Origin: Acetobacter sp.
GTDB taxonomy: Bacteria; Pseudomonadota; Alphaproteobacteria; RF32; CAG-239
Assembly: GCA_023665325.1 (NCBI GenBank)
Contig: JAMPED010000026.1
Location: 1 to 22,140, forward strand
Direction of reading: 5' to 3'
Length of the DNA stretch: 22,140 bases
Shown here: positions 16,556 to 22,140 of the stretch, in pieces
How positions within the stretch are numbered: position 1 is the stretch's first letter
Layout: each line of letters begins with the position of its first letter
Program-made: the position numbers and the translations under genes
The notes under the pieces: model-generated
The model's database searches: none
Told to the model about the DNA's origin: nothing
What the model saw: the letters and a program-made list of their open reading frames with translations, nothing else

Positions 16556-16780
16556 CTGGATAGATTAAGACCGGGGGTGAGAACCCCAAAAGGGGGTTTG
16601 AAACTTCTCTTAATGTTGCAAGCAAGCATAGCGAACACAGCAACATTTAGTTGTTCGCACAAGTAGCAGACAAAGTCTGCGTAGCGGTGCACTACCAGCG
16701 AAAGGCGGGCGGAAGAACGCCGGTCGGCAAAAGCCGATGAGCGCCCGTGCGGCCGAGGCTTTTAACAAAAGCCGAAGGTC
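16556..16780 (+). ncRNA. GC-rich hairpin-dense spacer, candidate structured RNA or repeat element
   Basis: 225 bp, clearly richer in G+C than its neighbours and without a credible ORF. Complementary arms are dense: ATTAAGA/TCTTAAT (16564-16570 with 16608-16614) enclosing two mutually exclusive G/C hairpins; ATGTTGC with GCAACAT and, overlapping it, GCGAACA with TGTTCGC; GCAGAC-AAA-GTCTGC (16666-16680); CGGGCG with CGCCCG enclosing TCGGC-AAAA-GCCGA; and GGCTTTT-AAC-AAAAGCC. It lies between the two copies of the tRNA-Phe 3' end. It could be a non-coding RNA made by read-through past the first terminator, or an inserted repeat element. Strand is assumed from the tRNA. Confidence 0.45.
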
Positions 16781-16838
16781 ATCCCCTCTCTGGCCACCAG
16801 TTAATAAAAAGACGCCCTTGTGGCGTTTTTTTTGTTAA
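16781..16838 (+). repeat. Direct repeat, copy 2: orphan tRNA-Phe 3' end plus terminator
   Basis: 58 bp, starting with the last 19 nt of tRNA-Phe including CCA, then the same spacer and terminator as copy 1. There is no tRNA 5' part in front of it, so it is not a tRNA gene. Identity with copy 1 starts exactly at 16781 and ends after GTTAA. Confidence 0.95.
16812..16833 (+). terminator. Second intrinsic terminator, in repeat copy 2
   Basis: Stem ACGCC/GGCGT (16812-16826), loop CTTGT, eight T. It would end any transcript reading through the first terminator. Confidence 0.8.
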
Positions 16839-16849
16839 AATAATATTCC

Positions 16850-16878
16850 TTGACAAAAACTAATCTTTTCTCTACATT
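16850..16878 (+). promoter_or_regulatory. Sigma70 promoter of the orphan ORF
   Basis: TTGACA (16850-16855), 17-bp spacer, TACATT (16873-16878). Predicted start near 16885 leaves a leader of only about 16 nt. Confidence 0.75.
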
Positions 16879-16900
16879 ACTTCCCTGATAAAATAACTAT

Positions 16901-17635
16901 ATGTCAAATAAAAAAATTAGTATGGAAAATTTAACTGAAACTACTTTGGAAAAGATAGTTAAAGACGGGCTAAAACAAAAAAAGCCTATCATTAAAGGAA
17001 AACAGTTTACAGTAGTAAAAGAATGTGTACTTAACGAGAAACGTTTTAACGTTATCGTTTTTCCCCACAAAAAATTCGCCTTAGAGGAAACCTGTCTGCA
17101 AAATCGCTATATCGATTTGGATGCTTACTTTCTGAGTGTTACAAACACCACAAAACGCACCAAAGACATTGTAGATTTTGAGGATGCAATCCTCTACAAT
17201 GTGGCAGAAGTGAAACCGTATGCAGGGGATAACAAGAAACTCGGGCAAATTTATGCTGGCAGAATTATTGTTCTCAATAACAAAATTCTTGTCTTATGTC
17301 GTGAATGTATCCCACAGTTTTTTATTGTGGTTGCAAATGAGCTTCGGGAAATTCCCGCCCAATATGTTGAAGATATCATTCGTTTTCAACGTCTGACAGC
17401 TATCCAGAAAATAGCGCTGCAGAAATATTTTTCAAGCGAAAACTGGGAACAGCATAACGGAATTTTGGTTAATCCGAGCACATTATCGATTCCGTCAGAA
17501 CTTCATTTCAAGTTTTGGCAACGAGGCAGAAACAGCCGAGCAAACCTCGGTGCGCACATCGATATTGGTATTTTAGCCAAAATGCTTACGCGTAGCCAAG
17601 ATGAAAAACCCGTTGTGAAGTACATCAATCTCTAA
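16901..17635 (+). CDS. Hypothetical soluble protein
   Basis: Not recognised. 244 aa, no signal peptide or membrane span, mixed alpha/beta character by eye. It alternates hydrophobic strands (KRFNVIVFPHKKFAL, YAGRIIVLNNKILVLCREC, QFFIVVANEL) with helices (YVEDIIRFQRLTAIQKIALQKYF), and ends with a basic stretch FKFWQRGRNSRANLG. Cysteines are scattered, with no clear metal site. ATG 16901 has no Shine-Dalgarno sequence in its short leader; an in-frame ATG 21 bp later (MENLTETTLEK) also lacks one. It has its own promoter and a strong terminator, so it is a single-gene unit next to the tRNA-Phe repeat block, a common place for horizontally acquired genes. Confidence 0.75.
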   Translation: MSNKKISMENLTETTLEKIVKDGLKQKKPIIKGKQFTVVKECVLNEKRFNVIVFPHKKFALEETCLQNRYIDLDAYFLSVTNTTKRTKDIVDFEDAILYNVAEVKPYAGDNKKLGQIYAGRIIVLNNKILVLCRECIPQFFIVVANELREIPAQYVEDIIRFQRLTAIQKIALQKYFSSENWEQHNGILVNPSTLSIPSELHFKFWQRGRNSRANLGAHIDIGILAKMLTRSQDEKPVVKYINL

Positions 17636-17640
17636 AAGAA

Positions 17641-17675
17641 AACGCCCTCCTGAAACAAACAGGACGGCGTTTTTT
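17641..17675. terminator. Bidirectional intrinsic terminator
   Basis: Arms 17641-17652 and 17660-17671 pair over 12 positions with a single C-C mismatch and a 7-nt loop. T-runs lie on both strands. It serves the ORF ending at 17635 and the convergent htpG ending at 17703. Confidence 0.88.
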
Positions 17676-17702
17676 GTTTTATATTAAAGTCACAATCAAA
17701 GA

Positions 17703-19550
17703 TTATGCGCCGGAAACTCCCTTCAAAATAAATTCGCTCAATTTTTCGTTAAACAAACTTGGGTTAGAAACAGCTTCCCCTTCAGCAATTTTTGCTTGCT
17801 CAAGCACCAACATAGATGCATCTTTAACCATATTTTCATTAGCTGGTTCTCCTAACATTTCAGCTAATTTAATAATCAGCGGATGATAAGGGTTAATTTG
17901 CAAAATACGTGTACTATCAAAAGTTGTTTTTTGTTGATGATTACGCATTAAACGCTCAAGATGAATACTCATCTGCCCACTTTCAACCGTCAAACTAGCC
18001 GGACTTTTCGTTAAATTCTCCGTAATTTCAACTTTTCCAGTTTCACTTTTAAACCAATCGCTCATTTTTTCAACTAAGGTCTGCAGTTTAGCTTCATCCG
18101 CTTTCGGCATATCTCGTTTCGTATCAAGCTTAATATCTGCTTGTGAAATATGTTTCAATTCGTTTCCTTTATAAGAGAGCAGGGTTTGTGTCCAAAATTC
18201 ATCAATTGGATCTGTCAAAAGTAAAACCTCAATACCTTTTTCCGAAAAGGCTTCCAATTGCGGATTGCACGCTAAAGTCTTAGCATCATCACCGGTAATA
18301 TAATAGATAGTTTTTTGTTCTTTATCCATCCGTTCAATATAAGCATCCAAAGAGGTTAATTTGCCATCAGATTTTGTGGTGTAAAACCGAGACAATTCAG
18401 CCACTTGCTCGCGGTTTGTAAAGTCTTCATAAATTCCCTCTTTAAAGGCAATACCAAATGCTTTCCAAAAAATCTCATAATCAGCCTCATTTTTTGCTTT
18501 AGTCTTCAGCTCTTTAAAAAGACGAGAAACTGTTCCTTGACGAATTTTGGCAATTAACGAACTTTGTTGCAGCATCTCACGAGAGATATTAAGCGGCAAA
18601 TCTGCACTATCAATCACACCTTTAACAAAACGCAAATACATCGGCATCAAGCCTTCAACTTTATCAGTAATAAATACTTTGTTTACATAAAGCTTAATAC
18701 CAGTCATTCTGTCAGGTTGAAATAAGTCATACGGCGCCTTAGACGGAATAAACAATAGTCCCGTATATTCCAAACTTCCTTCAGCCTTAAAATGTAATGT
18801 CATCCAAGGCTCATCCGCATTTTTAGTAACGTGTTGATAAAAATCTTTATATTGCTTTTCAGTAATTTCCGCTTTATTGCGAGTCCATAATGCCGCAGCA
18901 GTATTGACAGTTTCTTCTCCGGCTTCACCAAGGTTCAAAATAATCGGATAGTCAATATGCTCAGAATAAGTATGGATAATATTGCGTAAATAAATCGTAT
19001 CCGTAAAGTCTTTTGCATCTTCTTTAAGAAACAGTTTAATATCTGTCCCATTATTCTCGCGTTCTGCCTCCGAGATTTCAAAACCACCAACACCATCAGA
19101 AACCCATTTATAAGCTTTGTCACTATCAGCTCTTCTAGTGATAATTTCTACTTTAGAAGCAACCATAAATGCTGAATAAAACCCCACACCAAACTGCCCA
19201 ATAAGGTCAATAGGAGAGGCGTTTTCTTTAGCATTTTGTAAAAACTCAGCAGTACCAGATTTAGCAATTGTCCCGATATGGTTAATCAAATCATCGCGGT
19301 TCATCCCAATACCATTATCAGAAATTGTCAGAGTATTATTGTCTTTATCAGGTGTAATCGTAATTTTATATGGTGCAGATGGCTTTTTAAGGTCAGGATT
19401 AGCCAGTGTCCAATATTTCAGCTTATCCAACGCATCAGATGCATTAGAGATAAGCTCACGCAAAAAGATATATTTTTCAGAATAAAGCGAGTTAATAACA
19501 ATATTTAGAAGTTTGTTTACTTCAGTTTTAAATTCGATTTTTTCAGCCAT
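17703..19550 (-). CDS. htpG: Chaperone HtpG (bacterial Hsp90)
   Basis: ATP-driven cytosolic chaperone dimer. 615 aa, normal length. The GHKL ATPase domain has FLRELISNASDALDKLKY (29-46, with the catalytic Glu32 and Asn36), DNGIGM (78-83) and GQFGVGFYSAFMVA (118-131). The middle domain carries the conserved catalytic-loop Arg in SADLPLNISREMLQ, and a C-terminal dimerisation domain follows, ending without the eukaryotic MEEVD. ATG 19550 is chosen over one at 19583 because GGGGAG lies 8 bp upstream and MAEKIEFKTEV matches the usual start. A promoter of the alphaproteobacterial RpoH type precedes it. No defects seen. Confidence 0.98.
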   Translation of the reverse strand: MAEKIEFKTEVNKLLNIVINSLYSEKYIFLRELISNASDALDKLKYWTLANPDLKKPSAPYKITITPDKDNNTLTISDNGIGMNRDDLINHIGTIAKSGTAEFLQNAKENASPIDLIGQFGVGFYSAFMVASKVEIITRRADSDKAYKWVSDGVGGFEISEAERENNGTDIKLFLKEDAKDFTDTIYLRNIIHTYSEHIDYPIILNLGEAGEETVNTAAALWTRNKAEITEKQYKDFYQHVTKNADEPWMTLHFKAEGSLEYTGLLFIPSKAPYDLFQPDRMTGIKLYVNKVFITDKVEGLMPMYLRFVKGVIDSADLPLNISREMLQQSSLIAKIRQGTVSRLFKELKTKAKNEADYEIFWKAFGIAFKEGIYEDFTNREQVAELSRFYTTKSDGKLTSLDAYIERMDKEQKTIYYITGDDAKTLACNPQLEAFSEKGIEVLLLTDPIDEFWTQTLLSYKGNELKHISQADIKLDTKRDMPKADEAKLQTLVEKMSDWFKSETGKVEITENLTKSPASLTVESGQMSIHLERLMRNHQQKTTFDSTRILQINPYHPLIIKLAEMLGEPANENMVKDASMLVLEQAKIAEGEAVSNPSLFNEKLSEFILKGVSGA

Positions 19551-19593
19551 ATCAATAAGCTCCCCAAATAAGTTGAATCTCAATCTTCAATTT

Positions 19594-19622
19594 ATATAGG
19601 GCGCCAAACAACTCTTCGCAAG
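19594..19622 (-). promoter_or_regulatory. Heat-shock (RpoH/sigma32) promoter of htpG
   Basis: On the minus strand CTTG (19619-19622) and CCTATAT (19594-19600) are separated by 18 bp, fitting the alphaproteobacterial RpoH pattern CTTG-N17/18-CYTATNT. It lies about 45 bp before the ATG. No CIRCE inverted repeat is present. Confidence 0.7.
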
Positions 19623-19646
19623 AGAGAAAACGTTTTTTTATTAAAA

Positions 19647-20189
19647 CTAATAAGTTGCACCTTGTTGACGTAGATATTTACTAAGGTCATAAAACTTCTT
19701 ACGGTCCGAAATACGCAAAGCCGTATCTCCATCAGCATTACGGAAGTTAATATTTGCCCCGCGCTTAATTAAGAACTCCACACAAAAACGTTGGTTAGCA
19801 ATAACCGAAACCATCAATGGTGTAAAACCAGCCATATCAGGAATATTGATATTTGCACCCCCTAATAAAAGGGCAGCAATAACTTCATTATGTCCATCTT
19901 GAGCAGCACGATGTAAAGCGGTTAATCCAGTATGGCTGCGCAGATTCACATCCGCACCATTATCAATCAAAAACTCTACAAATTTAATTTTTCCAAGTGA
20001 AGAAGCAATCATCAGAGGTGTATAACCATCAGAATCAGACTGGTCAATATCAAACCCTAATGCCACCATATTTGAAAAGGCAAACTGGTCTTCGCTGTTA
20101 ATGATTTCATAAATCGTCTTATCTGCAGCCAAACTAACACCAGCAGAAAGAAATAAACCAAGAAAAAAAGCCATACCTTTGATAAACAT
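19647..20189 (-). CDS. Exported ankyrin-repeat protein
   Basis: 180 aa. Residues 1-21 form a signal peptide (MFIKGMAFFLGLFLSAGVSLA, cut before or just after AAD), which points to the periplasm. About four ankyrin repeats follow: a degenerate one (about 35-52), then DGYTPLMIASSLGKIKFVEFLIDNGADVN, TGLTALHRAAQDGHNEVIAALLLGGANIN and AGFTPLMVSVIANQRFCVEFLIKRGANIN, with a capping repeat DGDTALRISDRKKFYDLSKYL. Ankyrin repeats bind protein partners; no catalytic domain is present, and the partner is unknown. ATG 20189 with CGGAG upstream and a good promoter at 20220-20248. It is transcribed towards htpG but is 97 bp away, with the heat-shock promoter between them. Confidence 0.9.
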   Translation of the reverse strand: MFIKGMAFFLGLFLSAGVSLAADKTIYEIINSEDQFAFSNMVALGFDIDQSDSDGYTPLMIASSLGKIKFVEFLIDNGADVNLRSHTGLTALHRAAQDGHNEVIAALLLGGANINIPDMAGFTPLMVSVIANQRFCVEFLIKRGANINFRNADGDTALRISDRKKFYDLSKYLRQQGATY

Positions 20190-20219
20190 TTTGATACTCC
20201 GTAATAATAAATTAGGTTA

Positions 20220-20248
20220 ATAATAGCATATTTTTTTGCTTTTGTAAA
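20220..20248 (-). promoter_or_regulatory. Sigma70 promoter of the ankyrin-repeat gene
   Basis: TTTACA (20243-20248), 17-bp spacer, TATTAT (20220-20225) on the minus strand, about 30 bp before the ATG. Confidence 0.78.
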
Positions 20249-20322
20249 GCGAGATAATTAACAATCCCATATATTTCCGTTAGAAATGTGAGTAAAAATT
20301 TATATACACACCGCCGAAACTA

Positions 20323-20351
20323 TTGACTTTTATGACATAGTATGTTAATCA
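20323..20351 (+). promoter_or_regulatory. Weak candidate promoter of the phage-cassette leader
   Basis: TTGACT (20323-20328), 17-bp spacer, TAATCA (20346-20351). The -10 is poor. If used, the RNA would start near 20358 and meet the first terminator after about 45 nt. Confidence 0.3.
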
Positions 20352-20382
20352 AAAGAGCAGAATGGCTAATTGTCATTTAAGC

Positions 20383-20406
20383 AAATCCGGTTCGCCGGAT
20401 TTTTTT
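20383..20406 (+). terminator. Intrinsic terminator with UUCG tetraloop (leader hairpin 1)
   Basis: Perfect 8-bp stem AAATCCGG/CCGGATTT closed by TTCG, with T-run to 20406. No ORF on the plus strand ends before it, so it ends a short untranslated RNA or acts as an attenuator for the genes that follow. Confidence 0.8.
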
Positions 20407-20437
20407 GTGCCCAAAAGGCATCTATAAACATAACCAG

Positions 20438-20466
20438 AGAACCGTACAAAACGGTTCTTTTTTTTT
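20438..20466 (+). terminator. Intrinsic terminator directly before the tail gene (leader hairpin 2)
   Basis: Stem AGAACCGT/ACGGTTCT (20438-20458), loop ACAAA, nine T. It ends only 7 bp before the AGGAG of the phage tail gene, leaving no space for a promoter in between. Confidence 0.8.
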
Positions 20467-20484
20467 ATTTTTTAGGAGAAAAAA

Positions 20485-21336
20485 ATGACTATTCAATCAG
20501 AAACGAGCAAAGTTGTATATACAGGCGATGGTGAAACCAAAGAGTTTGCCGTACCTTTTTACTTTTTTGCGGAACAAATTAACGTATATAAAAATTTCAG
20601 TGAAACACCTTTGCGTCTTGGAGCAGATTATCTGGTGAGCAACACTAATAATTACAACGGCGGTGAGGTTATATTTTGGTTAGCCCCTAAAGTAGGCGAT
20701 ACCATTACCATCACCCGTAATGTGGAATTAAAACAATTGATTACATTTTTAGAAGGAGAGGACTTTCCAGCTAAAGATTTTGAGTATGCATTAGATAAAA
20801 TAACAATGGCGTTACAACAGTTGCGTGAATGTATAGCACGAGCCATTGTCGTTCCTAATGGAGCAACAATCAATAAAGATGATGTTTTTCATTGTCTCGA
20901 ATTGTTAAACCAATATTGGGATAACATTATGGCTGTACCAGATATAGTTGATAATCTGCTTAATGCCAGCACAGATAGCGTTACAGAAGGAGATAAACGT
21001 CTAATCACTTCCGGTGGTGTGCAAAAATATGCATATTCAAAAAATATGGTTGATGCAAAAATCAATACATTAGCGCAAAAAATCTATCATACATCCGTTA
21101 GCATTGCTCCTAGTACAGTACAAGAAAGCGACGAATGCGAAGGTTATCCCTATAAATTTAACATTGCCATAGAACAAGCCGAAGCAACACATTGCCCTGT
21201 AGTAATGTTTAATCAGGAAGACGCGCAGAGTGGTCATTTTGCGCCATACGCCAGTGCATACAATGGTGGTGTAAGTATATATTTGAAAGAGGATATAACT
21301 TTAGACACCACCATTCCCTTAATTTTATTGATGTAA
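20485..21336 (+). CDS. Phage tail-fibre protein with T7-type N-terminal domain
   Basis: 283 aa. Residues about 8-110 fit the T7 tail-fibre N-terminal domain, which attaches a fibre to the tail: VVYTGDGETKEFAVPFYFFAEQINVYKN in two parts, then LRLGADYLVSN, GGEVIFWLAPKVGDTITITRNVELKQL, and a long helix ALDKITMALQQLRECIARA. The rest (about 150-283) includes a DKRLITSGGVQKYAYSK segment seen in fibre connectors and a C-terminal beta region ending IPLILLM. It is short for a complete fibre, so it may be an adaptor or a shortened fibre. AGGAG lies 6 bp before the ATG. The holin-like gene follows after 11 bp. Confidence 0.8.
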   Translation: MTIQSETSKVVYTGDGETKEFAVPFYFFAEQINVYKNFSETPLRLGADYLVSNTNNYNGGEVIFWLAPKVGDTITITRNVELKQLITFLEGEDFPAKDFEYALDKITMALQQLRECIARAIVVPNGATINKDDVFHCLELLNQYWDNIMAVPDIVDNLLNASTDSVTEGDKRLITSGGVQKYAYSKNMVDAKINTLAQKIYHTSVSIAPSTVQESDECEGYPYKFNIAIEQAEATHCPVVMFNQEDAQSGHFAPYASAYNGGVSIYLKEDITLDTTIPLILLM

Positions 21337-21347
21337 AGTGAGGGGTT

Positions 21348-21665
21348 ATGGAAAAGATAAAGGAAATCATTACTAGTTATAGCTGGTGGGGCTTGTTTTT
21401 AGGAATAATCACTATCTTAATCAAGCCATTTATTTCCGTTCGTCAAAGTTTAAGAGATATGCTGATAACCTTCATTGTCAGTATGCTTTGTGGTTTAATG
21501 ACGGAATATATGGATATCCCAATACCAGTAAAATATGGTATATCAGGTGTGTGTGGGCTATTTGCAGTTAGAATATATATGATAGCCGATAGCTTATTAA
21601 AAAAAGCAGAGCAAGATCCGCTCCGTTTTTTTCACGCCATCAAAAACAATGAGCCTCAAGATTGA
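21348..21665 (+). CDS. Holin-like small membrane protein
   Basis: 105 aa, with hydrophobic segments near residues 10-27, 38-52 and 62-80 and a charged C-terminal tail (LLKKAEQDPLRFFHAIKNNEPQD). Size, three spans, a polar tail and a place between a tail gene and a spanin pair fit a phage holin, which opens the inner membrane for lysis. No family-specific motif is decisive, so the call rests largely on context. GTGAGGGGTT precedes the ATG. A 9-bp inverted repeat overlaps the stop codon. Confidence 0.65.
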   Translation: MEKIKEIITSYSWWGLFLGIITILIKPFISVRQSLRDMLITFIVSMLCGLMTEYMDIPIPVKYGISGVCGLFAVRIYMIADSLLKKAEQDPLRFFHAIKNNEPQD

Positions 21666-21670
21666 GGCTC
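21651..21670 (+). terminator. Hairpin across the holin stop codon
   Basis: GAGCCTCAA and TTGAGGCTC with a 2-nt centre form a perfect inverted repeat that contains the TGA at 21663-21665. It is followed by TTCCC, not a T-run, so it is either a weak terminator or an RNA-stabilising hairpin. Confidence 0.45.
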
Positions 21671-21767
21671 TTCCCGCCATTGGTAGCACATTCTCTTCCC
21701 CCCTCTATTATCACTTGCTTCACAAGCCATTAGAATACCTTATAAAACATCTCACGAAAGGTCAAAA

Positions 21768-21974
21768 ATGCAAAAATACTTCATCTATTTAATCCTCACC
21801 ACCTCCCTTTGTTGGCTCAGTTACATCTATGGCAAAAGTCAGTCCAAAACCGAAATCATCGAAAAACAAGTGGAGATAATCAAATATGAAACTAAAGAAA
21901 TATGTAAAATTATGGCTAAGCCAAATCTTGATGATGATAATATTGTCAAGCTGTTCCGCGCCGGAAAGTTATAA
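21768..21974 (+). CDS. Rz-like inner-membrane spanin
   Basis: 68 aa. An N-terminal membrane anchor (about 4-20, YFIYLILTTSLCWLSYIYG), a charged helical part (KSQSKTEIIEKQVEIIKYE) likely to form a coiled coil in the periplasm, and a C-terminus DDDNIVKLFRAGKL resembling the ends of short Rz proteins. In phage lysis the inner spanin links to an outer-membrane lipoprotein partner and fuses the two membranes. The partner begins inside this gene in another frame, which is typical of Rz/Rz1 and strongly supports the call. Start ATG 21768 with AAAGG upstream. It is much shorter than lambda Rz (153 aa). Confidence 0.75.
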   Translation: MQKYFIYLILTTSLCWLSYIYGKSQSKTEIIEKQVEIIKYETKEICKIMAKPNLDDDNIVKLFRAGKL

Positions 21975-22125
21975 ATCATCCCCAGCCTGCATCACCTGGG
22001 CAACCGGCGGCAAAAGAGTAGGGGAGGTATATCAAAAACTCCCACCCGCAGACAAAGCCATCTTAAATGAATGGTTCAACCGCCTATACAAACTCCGTCA
22101 ACATCCAATCTTTTGTCAAGATTGA
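21886..22125 (+). CDS. Rz1-like outer-membrane spanin lipoprotein
   Basis: 79 aa in the +1 frame relative to the preceding gene, overlapping its last 89 bp. A basic start (MKLKKYVKLW) leads to a hydrophobic stretch and the lipobox ILSSC, with Cys23 the likely lipidated residue and Ser at +2, which favours the outer membrane. The mature part is about 57 aa, rather long for Rz1 and not proline-rich, with an IL-NEWFNRLYKLRQ helix near the end and two further cysteines. The start ATG 21886 has only a distant GGAG, so translation is probably coupled to the Rz-like gene. Confidence 0.72.
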   Translation: MKLKKYVKLWLSQILMMIILSSCSAPESYKSSPACITWATGGKRVGEVYQKLPPADKAILNEWFNRLYKLRQHPIFCQD

Positions 22126-22140
22126 TAGCTTTTAACGTAC

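Overview
The window reads as a piece of the chromosome of an AT-rich Gram-negative bacterium, most likely an alphaproteobacterium. The pointers are LpxI instead of LpxH for lipid A synthesis, lpxI beside lpxB and comEC, and a heat-shock promoter of the alphaproteobacterial RpoH type (CTTG-N18-CCTATAT) in front of htpG. Low GC and small intergenic gaps would suit a host-associated lineage, but that is inference; I cannot name a genus.

Layout: (1) 1-3300 is an accessory region, all on the minus strand. It holds a DNA-invertase-type serine recombinase, a tandem pair of small membrane proteins with the stub of a third copy, a truncated L,D-transpeptidase-like fragment, and an unrecognised repeat protein carrying a fresh 96-bp internal duplication. 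(2) 3319-3395 is an initiator tRNA with its own promoter and terminator, followed by the plus-strand operon lpxI-lpxB-comEC (3535-7522). (3) 7533-14739 is a long minus-strand operon, accB-accC-membrane protein-DUF805 protein-two tandem CgeB-like glycosyltransferases, with overlaps or gaps of at most 34 bp. (4) 15103-17635 has a motor-only FtsK/SpoIIIE ATPase, tRNA-Phe, a duplicated tRNA-3'-end/terminator block enclosing a GC-rich hairpin-dense stretch, and an orphan ORF. (5) 17703-20189 has htpG and a secreted ankyrin-repeat protein on the minus strand. (6) 20383-22125 is a phage-derived cassette: two consecutive intrinsic terminators, a T7-type tail-fibre N-domain protein, a holin-like protein, and an overlapping Rz/Rz1-like spanin pair; the window ends there.

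The core pathways are lipid A assembly (lpxI, lpxB), the biotin carrier and biotin carboxylase of acetyl-CoA carboxylase (accB, accC), DNA uptake (comEC), translation (two tRNAs) and chaperoning (htpG). The two glycosyltransferases and the membrane proteins co-transcribed with accBC suggest envelope polysaccharide or glycolipid work linked to lipid synthesis, but their substrates cannot be read from sequence. The most unusual items are the tRNA-Phe 3'-end repeat with its structured spacer, the doubled glycosyltransferase modules behind signal-anchor sequences, the truncated FtsK, the attenuator-like leader of the phage cassette, and a gene remnant that appears to have become a promoter. No CRISPR array, complete insertion sequence or rRNA gene was seen.
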